64,000 bases of DNA from Crocinitomicaceae bacterium. GTDB taxonomy: Bacteria > Bacteroidota > Bacteroidia > Flavobacteriales_D > Crocinitomicaceae. Under the pieces are notes generated by a model, which saw only the letters and a list, made by a program, of their open reading frames with translations, had not been told where the DNA came from and made no database searches. The DNA is taken from positions 1-64,000 of the forward strand of contig JAGQYP010000004.1 of NCBI GenBank assembly GCA_020436025.1. The letters are read 5' to 3'. A program made the position numbers and the translations under genes. This document shows positions 27,186 to 37,809 of the stretch, one piece after another. The stretch's first letter is position 1. Every line of letters begins with the position of its first letter.

Positions 27186-29453
27186 ATGGCTAAGAATAAC
27201 AAACAGGATGCATTAGATTACCACGCTATGGGTAGACCGGGAAAGATTGAAGTAGTCCCGACAAAACCTTATAGCTCACAAAGAGATCTTTCTCTAGCTT
27301 ATTCGCCTGGAGTAGCAGAACCATGTTTGGCCATTGAAAAAAATCCTGATGATATTTACAAGTATACGGCAAAGGGGAATTTGGTAGCCGTAATTACTAA
27401 CGGAACAGCTGTTTTAGGATTAGGTGATATTGGAGCAGATGCTTCAAAACCAGTGATGGAAGGAAAAGGTTTGTTGTTCAAGATTTTTGCAGACCTAGAT
27501 GTATTCGACATTGAAATTAATGAAAAAGACCCTGACAAATTTGTAGAGCATGTTAAAGCCATATCTACTACTTTCGGAGGAATAAATCTAGAAGACATCA
27601 AGGCACCTGATGCGTTTTTGATTGAAGAAAGACTTAAAGAGGAGCTAGACATTCCTGTAATGCATGATGATCAGCATGGTACTGCCATCATTAGTGGAGC
27701 GGCTTTAATTAACGCATTGGAATTAGCTAAAAAGAAAATTGAAAACGTAACCATCGTATGCAGTGGAGCAGGAGCAGCTGCTATTTCATGTATCAAATTA
27801 TATATTTCATTAGGGGCAAAACCTGAAAATATTTTTGTTTTTGATAGCAAAGGGTTGATTCATAAAAGAAGAGACGATCTTGATAAGTACAAGCAATTTT
27901 TTGCAGTGCATGATAAAGAATTGACTTTAGATCAAGCGATGGGGAAAGCGGATGTTTTCCTTGGTTTGTCGAAAGGAGGGTTACTTACCAAGGATCACGT
28001 TAAATCCATGAAAAAGAATCCGATCGTTTTTGCATTGGCAAATCCAGATCCTGAGATATCCTATAAAGATGCTACTTCCGTACGCAAGGATGTAATTGTG
28101 GCAACGGGAAGATCCGATAATCCAAATCAAGTGAACAACGTACTTGGTTTTCCATACATATTTAGAGGTGCATTGGATGTGCGTGCTACAGCAATCAATG
28201 AGCAAATGAAACTGGCTGCGGTCAGAGCGATTGCTGAATTAGCTAAAGAACCAGTTCCGGAAGTGGTTAACGAAGCGTATAATGAAAAGAACATTTCTTT
28301 TGGTCGTGAGTCGATCATTCCAAAACCACTTGATCCAAGATTGATTCAATACGTGGCTCCAGCTGTTGCAAAAGCAGCAGTTGAATCTGGGGTTGCAAAA
28401 GTGAAAATTACAGATTGGGATGCTTATGTCGATCATTTGAATAGAAGATTGGGATTAGACAATAAACTCATCAGAAACATTTCTGAAAAAGCGGCAAAAA
28501 ATCCAAAACGCGTAGTATTTGCCGAAGCAGATAATTACAAGATTTTAAAATCAGCTCAAGTTGCTATTGAAGAAGGTATTGCAGAGCCAGTTTTATTGGG
28601 AAACAAAAGGGTTATTGCATCCTTAATTAAAGAAAACAAGTTGGATTTAGATGGGGTTGAAATTATTGATCCAAAATCTGACGAAGAAAAGAAAAGAAGA
28701 GAGAAGTTCGGGGAATACTATTTCGAAAAAAGAAAAAGAAAAGGAGTAACCGGATATGAAGCGAGTCAGCTAATGCGCGAAAGAAACTACTTTGGTTGCA
28801 TGTTAGTTGAAACAGGTTATGCTGATGCGTTGGTTTCCGGGATTACAAGAAACTATAAAGATGTGATCCGACCTGCGTTGAACATCATTGGAACGAGAGA
28901 AGAGATTGACAAAGTTGCCGGAATGTATATCATGATGACCAAAAGAGGTCCGATATTCTTAGCAGATACTACGGTAAATGTGGATCCAACCGCAGAGGAA
29001 ATTGCCGAATTAACTGTTCTAGTGGCAAGCAAATTGAGAAGGCTAAAGGTTCAACCGAGAATTGCCTTACTTTCTTACTCTAATTTTGGTTCTTCCAATG
29101 GAAAGGATCCGGAGAAAATGAGAAAAGCAGTGGAGATTTTACACAGGGATCACCCTTCTTTGGTGGTTGATGGAGAATTACAAGCAAATTTCGCATTAAG
29201 TAATGATTTGATGCTCGAAAAATTTGCCTTTTCGCATTTAGCTAATCGAAAAGTAAATACTCTGATTTTCCCGAATTTAAGTAGTGGAAACATAGCCTAT
29301 AAACTACTTCAAGAGATGGCGGATTCAGAAGCAATTGGTCCTGTGTTACTCGGTTTGAAAAAGTCGGTACACGTGCTTCAATTGGGGTCGTCGGTTAGAG
29401 AAATTGTTAACATGATCAAAATTGCGGTAGTAGATGCCCAATACAAGAAATAA
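27186..29453 (+). CDS. maeB: NADP-dependent malic enzyme with C-terminal phosphotransacetylase-like domain
   Basis: 755 residues, the full length of the two-domain MaeB type. Residues 1 to about 430 are the malic enzyme part: SPGVAEPCLAI, GLGDIGADASKPVMEGKG, DIKAPDAFLIEERL, MHDDQHGTA and the dinucleotide site VCSGAGAAAISCIKL. From about 440 to the end is a phosphotransacetylase (PTA_PTB) domain with VVFAEADNYKILKSAQ and GPVLLGLKKSVHVLQLGSS, which in MaeB is usually regulatory (acetyl-CoA sensing) rather than catalytic. It decarboxylates malate to pyruvate and makes NADPH. The stop overlaps the ruvA start by one base (TAATG). Confidence 0.95.
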   Translation: MAKNNKQDALDYHAMGRPGKIEVVPTKPYSSQRDLSLAYSPGVAEPCLAIEKNPDDIYKYTAKGNLVAVITNGTAVLGLGDIGADASKPVMEGKGLLFKIFADLDVFDIEINEKDPDKFVEHVKAISTTFGGINLEDIKAPDAFLIEERLKEELDIPVMHDDQHGTAIISGAALINALELAKKKIENVTIVCSGAGAAAISCIKLYISLGAKPENIFVFDSKGLIHKRRDDLDKYKQFFAVHDKELTLDQAMGKADVFLGLSKGGLLTKDHVKSMKKNPIVFALANPDPEISYKDATSVRKDVIVATGRSDNPNQVNNVLGFPYIFRGALDVRATAINEQMKLAAVRAIAELAKEPVPEVVNEAYNEKNISFGRESIIPKPLDPRLIQYVAPAVAKAAVESGVAKVKITDWDAYVDHLNRRLGLDNKLIRNISEKAAKNPKRVVFAEADNYKILKSAQVAIEEGIAEPVLLGNKRVIASLIKENKLDLDGVEIIDPKSDEEKKRREKFGEYYFEKRKRKGVTGYEASQLMRERNYFGCMLVETGYADALVSGITRNYKDVIRPALNIIGTREEIDKVAGMYIMMTKRGPIFLADTTVNVDPTAEEIAELTVLVASKLRRLKVQPRIALLSYSNFGSSNGKDPEKMRKAVEILHRDHPSLVVDGELQANFALSNDLMLEKFAFSHLANRKVNTLIFPNLSSGNIAYKLLQEMADSEAIGPVLLGLKKSVHVLQLGSSVREIVNMIKIAVVDAQYKK

Positions 29454-30028
29454 TGATTGCACAACTAAGAGGAAATATAATAGAAAAAACACCTACCTAT
29501 GTCATTTTGGATTGTGGAGGAGTGGGATATCATGTTAAAATCTCCCTGTATTCTTTTGGATTAATCAAAACCGAAAAAGAGCTGACAATTTTGACTGAAT
29601 TTATTGTTCGGGAAGATGCTCAATTACTTTACGGTTTCATGGAAAGTGAAGAAAGAGAAATGTTCCGTCATTTAATCTCTGTTTCAGGGATTGGACCGAA
29701 TACAGCCATGATCATGCTTTCATCTATGACTCCGGTTGAGATAATGAATGCAATTGTAGGGGAAAATGTGAATGCCATTAAATCGGTAAAGGGAATTGGA
29801 TTAAAAACCGCTCAAAGGGTTATTGTTGATTTAAAAGACAAGGTTTCCAAACTGGAGATCACTTCAAATAATATTTTCAATTTAAACAATACAAACCGAA
29901 ATGAAGCGTTTACTGCTTTATCTTCTTTAGGTTTTGAGAAAAAATCTATTGAAAAAGCTTTAGACAAGGTATTTGTAGACACCATGAGTGTTGAAGAATT
30001 GATTAAAGCTGCTTTGAAAATTTTGTAA
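29453..30028 (+). CDS. ruvA: Holliday junction DNA helicase subunit RuvA
   Basis: 191 residues, typical for RuvA. The N-terminal OB-fold begins MIAQLRGNIIEKTPTYVILD and GVGYHVKIS. The helix-hairpin-helix pair is seen in LISVSGIGPNTAMIML and IKSVKGIGLKTAQRVIVDLKD. The C-terminal domain III (EAFTALSSLGF, then IEKALDKV) contacts RuvB. It binds four-way junctions as tetramers and loads RuvB. Translation is probably coupled to maeB through the one-base TAATG overlap. It is followed 3 bp later by sprA, the maeB-ruvA-sprA order familiar from Flavobacteria. Confidence 0.95.
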   Translation: MIAQLRGNIIEKTPTYVILDCGGVGYHVKISLYSFGLIKTEKELTILTEFIVREDAQLLYGFMESEEREMFRHLISVSGIGPNTAMIMLSSMTPVEIMNAIVGENVNAIKSVKGIGLKTAQRVIVDLKDKVSKLEITSNNIFNLNNTNRNEAFTALSSLGFEKKSIEKALDKVFVDTMSVEELIKAALKIL

Positions 30029-30031
30029 GAG

Positions 30032-33000
30032 TTGCGAATTTATTTGAAGAACATACTCGTCATATTTGTGTTGTTTATTTCTTTTTTGGGATATTCCCAG
30101 AGAGGAGAATACGAACCTAACAATATCAAAAGGGAGGTAAAATACGACCCCGTTTCGGGTAAATACATCCTTTATGAAACGGTTGGGGACACCGTTAATT
30201 TTCGTCCACCACAAATCATGACTTTGGAGCAATACCTTGAATACCAAAGGCAAGTAGAGGACAAAAAACACTGGAGAAATAAAATTGACCAGAAGACCGG
30301 AGGAGACGAGAAAAATAAAATAATTCCAGATTTTAAAATTCCAGGGAAATTCTTCTCAACCATTTTTGGATCAGACAAAATTGAAATTCGCCCACAAGGA
30401 GTTGTAGAACTCTCGTTTGGAGTGAATTCCTCTCGATATGACAACCCCCAATTACCGGTTAATCAGAGAAAAGTAACTCGATTTGATTTCCAACAGAGAA
30501 TTCAAATGAATGTGGTTGGACAGATTGGAGAAAAACTGAAAATTTCAGCTGCGTATAATACTCAGGCTACTTTTGATTTTGAGAATAATGTAAAAGTCGA
30601 ATACACTGGATTTGAGGATGAAATCATTCAGAAGATTGAAGCAGGGAACGTAAGTTTACCTTTGAATTCAACCCTTATCACAGGTGCTCAATCTTTATTT
30701 GGAGTCAAAACGGAATTGAAATTTGGAAGGCTTCGATTGTATGGAATCTTTTCGCAAAATAAAGGGCAGAAAAGTGAAATCAATTTGACAGGTTCCACAA
30801 AAGTGCAAGACTTTGAAGTGGAATTAGATTCATATGAAGAGAACAAACACTACTTCCTCAACTTTTATCACAGAGAACATTACGATTCTGCCATGACTAC
30901 TCTTCCCAACGTGGCCTCGGAAGTCAATATTACCAGAATTGAAGTATGGGTAACAAACAGATCGAATACTACTACGGATAACAGAAACTTTCTTGCATTT
31001 ACGGATTTGGGAGAACCTTTGCAGCAAAATTGGGAGGGAGATCCGGGCAACAACGCTTGGCCTTATGGAGACTTGCCAGATAATGATGCAAATGCCTTGT
31101 ACAATTACCTAGCGAATAATCCAAATGTAAGAGGATTTTCGACGGCAGTTCAAGAATTGTCTACACAACCATTTAGCCCGGGACCATTTCAGCAGGCGAT
31201 TCACTATGAAAAGGTGGAAAACGCGAAGAAGTTAGCCCCTTCTGAGTTTACCTATAATTCAAAACTAGGATTTATCTCTGTTAATCAGCCTTTGAATAAC
31301 GATGAGGTTCTGGCAGTAGCATATGAATACACCTATTTGGGAAGAACATATCAAGTTGGAGAATTTTCAACGGATGGTTTTACTGGTCAAGAAGCCTTAA
31401 TTCTGAAGCTTTTGAAGCCTACTATTACTAATGTGAATAATAAGCTATGGGACTTGATGATGAAAAACGTCTATTCGATTGGTGCTTATCAGGTCAATGC
31501 ACAGGATTTTGAATTAGATATTTATTACAATAACCGACAAACATCCACTTGGGTGAATTACTTGCCTTATCCAGGAGTAGATGATGTTTTGTTGATGAAA
31601 TTGGTTTCATTGGACAATATTAACCAGTACAATGAAAGAATTCCAGATGGACGATTTGATTTCGCACCAATAACTTTCACCCAAAATAAAGCGACGACTG
31701 GAGGTACCATAAACCCCAAAAATGGGCGTGTGTTCTTGACAAAAGTGGAACCATTCGGAGAATTTTTAAGGGATACCATGCAGGGAAGGGGGGTGCCTAG
31801 TTCAGTCATAGATCGAGTGGTATTTACCGAATTATATGATTCAACAAAAACAGCTGCTCAGCAGGTCACCAGTAAGAATAGATTTAAAATCAAAGGAAAG
31901 TATAAATCTTCGGTAAGTTCTGAAATCTCCTTAAATCAGTTAAACATTCCCGAAGGTTCGGTAGTAGTAACTGCTGGTGGGGTGCGTTTAAATGAAGGGA
32001 CAGATTATACAGTGGATTACAACTTGGGAAGGGTAAAAATTCTGAATACAGGAATTCTAGAATCCAACACCCCAATTAAAATCGAATTGGAGAGTAACTC
32101 GCTTTTTGGTTTCCAGTCTAAATCTCTTTTAGGGACACGAGCAGAGTACAGAATTAACAAGGATTTTAGTGTTGGAGCTACCTGGATGAACATGATTGAG
32201 AAACCTTTAACCCAAAAGGTGAATATTGGGGACGAACCTTATTCGAATCACCATATTGGGTTTGACGTAAATTATAGAGGGGATGCACCTTTCTTGACAA
32301 AGATGATAGATGCCCTACCCATTATCTCGACGAAAGAAAAATCATCTATCACGTTTAATGGTGAATTTGCGCATTTGATCTCGAATCCCCAACGGGCAAT
32401 TAGAAATTCAAGTGATCGAGGAACTGCGTATATCGATGACTTTGAAGGATCCCAATCTGCCATTGATATCAGATCATTTACAATGTGGTCTTTAGCTTCC
32501 ATTCCACAAGGTCAACCTGATATTTTCCCTGAAGCAACTATGCATGGGGAGTTAGCCTCTGGATTTAATCGAGCTTTATTATCATGGTATACGATTGACC
32601 CCTTGTTTTATCAAGGAGGATCATTACAACCAGATTATTTTGCGGGATCTCCTATTTTAAATGATGCCAGACAAAGACTATTGCTTCAGCAGGAATTATT
32701 CCCTCAACAGCAGTTGCCTACGGGTGCTTTAAATAATATTCCAGTTTTGGATCTTGCCTTCTATCCAACAGAAAGGGGAATGTACAATTATGATTCAACT
32801 TTTGTCAATTCCGATGGAAAGTTTACTAACCCGGAAGACCGATGGGGAGGAATCATGAGAGCCTTGAACACAACCAATTTTGAGACTGCAAATATTGAAT
32901 TCATTCAGTTTTGGATGTTGGATCCATTTAATAATTATGCAGTAAATGATACCGTTCCTGGAAGAGCTACCTCTTTAAATGGAGGAGACCTTTATTTTAA

Positions 33001-36000
33001 TTTAGGAAACGTATCTGAAGATATTTTGATGGACTCAAGAAAGAGTTTTGAAAATGGATTACCCCCTAGCTCGGATACCACAGGATTGACCAATTTATTG
33101 GACACTACAAACTGGTCTAGAATTTCTACTCAGCAAGTTGTTGTAAATGCTTTTGATAATGATCCTGATGCTCGATTATTTCAAGATATTGGAATCGATG
33201 GATGGAATAGTACAGATGAGCTTGTGCATTATCCTGTTTTCGTGAATTGGGCGCAAAATGCGGGATTAACTCAAGCAGCCATTGATGCAATTTTACAAGA
33301 TCCTTCAAGCGACAATTATAATTATTATCGTGATGATGATTACGATGCCATGCAGTTGGATATTTTGCAACGATACAAGAGATATAATGGTCATGAGGGG
33401 AACTCGGCCTCAACAGAATTTTCATCTCAATTAAATGCGGATGGATATCCTACTCAAGGGACAAACCGACCAGATATTGAAGATATCAACGCGGATAACA
33501 ACTTAAGTGAATCGGAGCAGTATTTCCAGTATAAAATTTCCATACGTCCTAATGATATTCAGGTAGGAAAGAACTTTGTAACAAACAGAACTCAAGTTAC
33601 CACACCAGCGGGTGATACAGAATATTGGTATCAATTTAAAATTCCTGTAAAAGAACCAGAAAAAGTAGTTAATGGAATTCAGGATTTTAGATCGATTCGA
33701 TTCATCAGAATGTTTATGCGTGGATTTGACTCACCAGTTATATTGAGATTTGCACAATTGGAATTGATTCGTTCGGAATGGAGAAAGTATAATGAAGAAT
33801 TATTGTCTCCAGGTGAAGATATTCAAACAGATCCAAATGGGACTACATTTAATGTGGGAGCTGTAAACTTGGAAGAAAACTATGAAAAACAGCCGGTTCC
33901 TTACCGAATTCCTCCGGGAATTAACAGACAGCTGGATGGAACAACTGCAAACTTGAGACAGTTGAACGAGCAATCCATGACACTTCAAATTTGTGGATTA
34001 CAAGATGGAGATGCGAGAATGGCCTATAAGAACATCGATTTGGACATGCGTTCTTACAATAAACTAAAAATGTTTATTCATGGAGAGCAGATGAATGGTC
34101 AACCTTTGAATGACAATGATTTGACTGTATTTGTAAGGTTGGGAACAGATTTCAATGAGAACTATTATGAATATGAATTGCCATTGAAAGTTTCCCCTAA
34201 TGGGACACAATCTGAATCTGAAATTTGGCCAGAAGACAATTATTTGGAAATCGATTTTAACATCTTAAAGGAAGCCAAAAAGTTAAGAAATGACTTTCTA
34301 GCAGATCCTTCAAGTACAGTTTCGTTGGTGACCGAATACGTTTTCCCTAACCCGGACAAACCAGATCAAAGAATTAAGATTATCGGTTCACCCAACCTAG
34401 CGGATGTTAAAACCATCATGGTAGGAGTTAGAAACCCTAGACAACAGGACAACAATCCATGGAAACCAGACGATGGGTTGTCCAAGTGTGCAGAGATTTG
34501 GGTAAATGAGTTGCGATTGACAGACTTTGATCAAAAGGGAGGATCCGCAGCACTGGCTAGACTTCAAATACAAATGGCAGATTTTGCAAACGTGAGTTTG
34601 GCTGGAACTTATTATGGAATCAACTGGGGGGCAATTGATTCAAGAGTAAGTGAGAGATTAAGAGAAGAACAAGTTAACTTTGATTTAGCCACCAACTTTC
34701 AATTAGGGAAATTCTTTGGTTCGAAGGCAGGAATTCAATTGCCTTTGTTTGTTGGATATTCTGTTGGAATGATCAATCCGCAATACGATCCGTTAAATCC
34801 AGATATCAAATTAAAGGAATACGATGCTGGAACCAAAAAGGAGAAAGCCAAATTAGCTAGAAATTTTACTGAAAGAACATCGATTAACTTGACCAATGTT
34901 AGAAAAGAGCGAAAGGCAGGAAAGAAAGTCATGCCATGGGACATTGAAAACATCATGTTAAATTTCTCTTACAATAAGATTCATCACAGGGAGTTTGATT
35001 TGGAATATGATAACAATACAACCTGGAAAGGAGGAATAAATTATACCTATAACGCTAGTCCGAAACTATGGGAACCATTTAAAAACAATCAAAAATTGAG
35101 AAAATCCAAATGGGCTGGACTCATTAGAGATTTCAATTTGTATCAGGGAATTAAGTTGTTTGCTGTTCGTTCTGAAATTACCAGATCTTATAATGAAAGA
35201 AAGGTAAGAAACGTGATGGATACCAACTTTGTGTTTCAACCGACTTATTTGAAAAACTTTACTTGGACCCGAAGCTGGGATTTCAAATATGATATTACTA
35301 AAAATTTGAAGTTTGATTTTAGTTCCAATAACAATTCCGTTTTTGTGGAACCAGCTGGACAAATCGATAGAAAAGAAGATCCAGATAATTATCGCAAGTT
35401 CCAGGATACCATTTCAGCTCAGTTGAAAAAAGGTGGAACAGCAATGAACTATGGACATAACATGAATGCCACGTGGAATGTCCCCTTTAATCGCTTCCCA
35501 CTTACCGATTGGATTTCCGCAAATTTCAGGTACGGCGCGGGTTATGAATGGGCCAGGTCACCTTTAGGTCAAGCCGAATTGGGTCATACGATCCAAAATA
35601 ACCGAAGTTTCTCAATTAATGGCCAGTTGAACATGCTGACCTTGTACAACAAAGTTGACTTTTTCAAACGGATCAATCAGCAAGGAAAGGGAAGACAGGT
35701 TTCTCGTCCGGGCAATAAAAAAGATGACAAGAAAGAGGATAAGACCAAAGAGAATGAGGAGAAAATAAAGGTACTGAAAGAGGAATTGGACAGTCTGCAA
35801 AAACAATTGAAATCAAAAGATGTCTCCAAGGATAAAAAAGAAACCATCAAGAAGAAGATTGAAAAAGTAAAGAAACAGATTGCGAAAGAAGAGCAGAAGA
35901 TAAAGGATAAGAAAAGTGGAGAGATTCATCCTGCAGTGGCTACTTTGGGTCGAATTCTGATGGTGGTTCGAAATGTATCTGGATCGTATACAGTTTCAGA

Positions 36001-37345
36001 TGGAACTCTTTTACCAGGCTATAACCAGCTTCCAAGTTTCTTAGGATTTAACGGTGGCTTCAAAGCGCCCACATTTGGGTTTTTATTTGGTGAGCAGGAC
36101 AAGAATATTTGGGGACGAGAATCAGGTAGAAATTTTGCCAGAACAATGGCAGATGGCGGTTGGCTAGTTGAAAACAAATATCTGAATAGACAAATGATGA
36201 TCAATCATTCTCAAAACATGAATTTCAGAGCCACTTTGGAGCCTTTGAAAGATTTGAGAATTGATGTGACCATGGATCGGAACTACAGTGAGAATTTAAA
36301 TCAATTCTTCAGATTTAACGATACGATTCAGGATTGGCAAATTCAAAACCCTCTGGAAACAGGAAATTTGAGTTATAGTACAATTTCCATTGCTACTTCA
36401 TTTGCTAAACCAGGAGGAAATTATGATTCCAGAATCTTTGATGCCTTAAGAGAAGATCGATTGGAAATTTCAAGAATATTGTCTGCTGCGAATCCGAACT
36501 CAAATGGGGTTGATTCTGAAACCGGATTCTACGATGGATACTCTGGAGAGCAACAAGAAGTGATCATTGGAGCATTCCTTTCTGCTTATACTGGGTTGAA
36601 GCCGAATTCGAACAATGTCAATCCTTTCAAATCTATTCCACTACCAAACTGGGCAGTAACTTATGATGGATTAGCGAAATTCAAATTCATGAAAAAGATT
36701 GTGAAGAATTTTACTTTGAATCACAGGTATACATCGGCATTTACCATGGCTAATTTCACCACAAATTTGAATGCAGAATATGTAGATGGCCATGCAACAA
36801 CAAGAGATGTCAACAATAATTTCATCAATAACAGACAGATTACCAATGTGGTGATTTCAGAGCAGTTTGGACCTTTGATTGGATTGGACGCTACTTGGAT
36901 GATCAAAGGTAAAAAAGGGTCGTCTGGTCTGATTACGAAATTTGAGTGGAAAAAAGACCGAACCGTAAGTTTAGGTTTGTCGAATAACCAGGTAACTGAA
37001 GTGAAAGGGAATGAATTTGTAATTGGAGCAGGATATAAATTCCCATCTGTGAAATTGCCATTCAAATTATTTGGAAAGCGTCCTGAGTCAGCCTTGAATT
37101 TAAGATTCGACATGTCGATTAGAGATAATATTACGGTGATCAGAAAGATTGTAGAAAACACCAATCAGGTAACTGCTGGACAGAATTTAGTTTCGATCAA
37201 ATTTGCAGCGGATTACAATTTAGGTCAGAATTTGAATATTCAGTTTTACTACAATCAGAATATTACAAAACCGAAAGTTTCTACCTCTTATCCAACCTCC
37301 AACATTGATTCAGGAATTAAGCTTACCTTTAATCTAGCAGAATAA
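30032..37345 (+). CDS. sprA: Type IX secretion translocon SprA (Sov)
   Basis: 2437 residues, the size expected for SprA, the very large outer membrane barrel that forms the T9SS export channel. The start is a TTG at 30032, with no nearby ATG; it gives a signal peptide (NILVIFVLFISFLGYSQ). Characteristic stretches are the conserved GEFAHLISNPQRAI, GTAYIDDFEGSQSAIDIRS, DLYFNLGNVSEDILMDSRKS and WVNELRLTDFDQKGG, then barrel strands to a terminal LTFNLAE. At about 1890-1965 there is a very Lys/Glu-rich coiled-coil-like insert. The channel would serve the cargo proteins in this window. The other T9SS core genes (gldKLMN, porV, sprE) are not here. Confidence 0.95.
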   Translation: MRIYLKNILVIFVLFISFLGYSQRGEYEPNNIKREVKYDPVSGKYILYETVGDTVNFRPPQIMTLEQYLEYQRQVEDKKHWRNKIDQKTGGDEKNKIIPDFKIPGKFFSTIFGSDKIEIRPQGVVELSFGVNSSRYDNPQLPVNQRKVTRFDFQQRIQMNVVGQIGEKLKISAAYNTQATFDFENNVKVEYTGFEDEIIQKIEAGNVSLPLNSTLITGAQSLFGVKTELKFGRLRLYGIFSQNKGQKSEINLTGSTKVQDFEVELDSYEENKHYFLNFYHREHYDSAMTTLPNVASEVNITRIEVWVTNRSNTTTDNRNFLAFTDLGEPLQQNWEGDPGNNAWPYGDLPDNDANALYNYLANNPNVRGFSTAVQELSTQPFSPGPFQQAIHYEKVENAKKLAPSEFTYNSKLGFISVNQPLNNDEVLAVAYEYTYLGRTYQVGEFSTDGFTGQEALILKLLKPTITNVNNKLWDLMMKNVYSIGAYQVNAQDFELDIYYNNRQTSTWVNYLPYPGVDDVLLMKLVSLDNINQYNERIPDGRFDFAPITFTQNKATTGGTINPKNGRVFLTKVEPFGEFLRDTMQGRGVPSSVIDRVVFTELYDSTKTAAQQVTSKNRFKIKGKYKSSVSSEISLNQLNIPEGSVVVTAGGVRLNEGTDYTVDYNLGRVKILNTGILESNTPIKIELESNSLFGFQSKSLLGTRAEYRINKDFSVGATWMNMIEKPLTQKVNIGDEPYSNHHIGFDVNYRGDAPFLTKMIDALPIISTKEKSSITFNGEFAHLISNPQRAIRNSSDRGTAYIDDFEGSQSAIDIRSFTMWSLASIPQGQPDIFPEATMHGELASGFNRALLSWYTIDPLFYQGGSLQPDYFAGSPILNDARQRLLLQQELFPQQQLPTGALNNIPVLDLAFYPTERGMYNYDSTFVNSDGKFTNPEDRWGGIMRALNTTNFETANIEFIQFWMLDPFNNYAVNDTVPGRATSLNGGDLYFNLGNVSEDILMDSRKSFENGLPPSSDTTGLTNLLDTTNWSRISTQQVVVNAFDNDPDARLFQDIGIDGWNSTDELVHYPVFVNWAQNAGLTQAAIDAILQDPSSDNYNYYRDDDYDAMQLDILQRYKRYNGHEGNSASTEFSSQLNADGYPTQGTNRPDIEDINADNNLSESEQYFQYKISIRPNDIQVGKNFVTNRTQVTTPAGDTEYWYQFKIPVKEPEKVVNGIQDFRSIRFIRMFMRGFDSPVILRFAQLELIRSEWRKYNEELLSPGEDIQTDPNGTTFNVGAVNLEENYEKQPVPYRIPPGINRQLDGTTANLRQLNEQSMTLQICGLQDGDARMAYKNIDLDMRSYNKLKMFIHGEQMNGQPLNDNDLTVFVRLGTDFNENYYEYELPLKVSPNGTQSESEIWPEDNYLEIDFNILKEAKKLRNDFLADPSSTVSLVTEYVFPNPDKPDQRIKIIGSPNLADVKTIMVGVRNPRQQDNNPWKPDDGLSKCAEIWVNELRLTDFDQKGGSAALARLQIQMADFANVSLAGTYYGINWGAIDSRVSERLREEQVNFDLATNFQLGKFFGSKAGIQLPLFVGYSVGMINPQYDPLNPDIKLKEYDAGTKKEKAKLARNFTERTSINLTNVRKERKAGKKVMPWDIENIMLNFSYNKIHHREFDLEYDNNTTWKGGINYTYNASPKLWEPFKNNQKLRKSKWAGLIRDFNLYQGIKLFAVRSEITRSYNERKVRNVMDTNFVFQPTYLKNFTWTRSWDFKYDITKNLKFDFSSNNNSVFVEPAGQIDRKEDPDNYRKFQDTISAQLKKGGTAMNYGHNMNATWNVPFNRFPLTDWISANFRYGAGYEWARSPLGQAELGHTIQNNRSFSINGQLNMLTLYNKVDFFKRINQQGKGRQVSRPGNKKDDKKEDKTKENEEKIKVLKEELDSLQKQLKSKDVSKDKKETIKKKIEKVKKQIAKEEQKIKDKKSGEIHPAVATLGRILMVVRNVSGSYTVSDGTLLPGYNQLPSFLGFNGGFKAPTFGFLFGEQDKNIWGRESGRNFARTMADGGWLVENKYLNRQMMINHSQNMNFRATLEPLKDLRIDVTMDRNYSENLNQFFRFNDTIQDWQIQNPLETGNLSYSTISIATSFAKPGGNYDSRIFDALREDRLEISRILSAANPNSNGVDSETGFYDGYSGEQQEVIIGAFLSAYTGLKPNSNNVNPFKSIPLPNWAVTYDGLAKFKFMKKIVKNFTLNHRYTSAFTMANFTTNLNAEYVDGHATTRDVNNNFINNRQITNVVISEQFGPLIGLDATWMIKGKKGSSGLITKFEWKKDRTVSLGLSNNQVTEVKGNEFVIGAGYKFPSVKLPFKLFGKRPESALNLRFDMSIRDNITVIRKIVENTNQVTAGQNLVSIKFAADYNLGQNLNIQFYYNQNITKPKVSTSYPTSNIDSGIKLTFNLAE

Positions 37346-37356
37346 AATCAATCAGC

Positions 37357-37809
37357 ATGGAATTTTTATTGAGAGAAGCCCGAGAAAGCGACATGGAAGC
37401 TGTTTTGGGGCTGATTCAAGAATTGGCCGATTATGAAAAAGAGCCAGATGCAGTAATTAATACGGTTGAGCAGTTAACTCAAGATGGATTTGGTCCAAAT
37501 AAGATTTTCGATTGTTCAGTTGTAGAAATAGATTCTGAAATTGTTGGGTTTTATCTGACCTATATTTCCTATAGTACATGGAAGGGACGCTGTTTATACT
37601 TGGAAGATTTTTACCTTAAACCAGAATTCAGAAGGTATGGAATTGGGAAGATCATGTTTGATGAAATTGTTGAAAAGGCAAAAAAATCGGGAGTAAAAAG
37701 GATGGATTGGCAGGTTTTGGAATGGAACGAACCCGCCATCAATTTTTATGAAAAATATGGAGCACATTTAGATAAAGAATGGTATAACGGACGTTTGTTT
37801 TTCGAATGA
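37357..37809 (+). CDS. GNAT acetyltransferase, diamine/thialysine N-acetyltransferase type
   Basis: 150 residues, a complete single GNAT domain. The acetyl-CoA site is RRYGIGKIMFDEIV after YLEDFYLKPEF. YISYSTWKGRCLYLED and WQVLEWNEPAINFYEKYGA closely follow the spermidine/spermine N1-acetyltransferase (SSAT) and thialysine acetyltransferase branch. A polyamine or other primary amine is the likely acceptor, by family resemblance. It starts 11 bp after sprA and overlaps the next gene by 4 bp (ATGA), so it is probably co-transcribed with both. Confidence 0.85.
   Translation: MEFLLREARESDMEAVLGLIQELADYEKEPDAVINTVEQLTQDGFGPNKIFDCSVVEIDSEIVGFYLTYISYSTWKGRCLYLEDFYLKPEFRRYGIGKIMFDEIVEKAKKSGVKRMDWQVLEWNEPAINFYEKYGAHLDKEWYNGRLFFE

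Noticed and set aside
36721..37164. 147-codon minus-strand reading frame
   Set aside because: Lies wholly inside sprA in antisense, has no start context or domain, and mirrors the codon pattern of the real gene.
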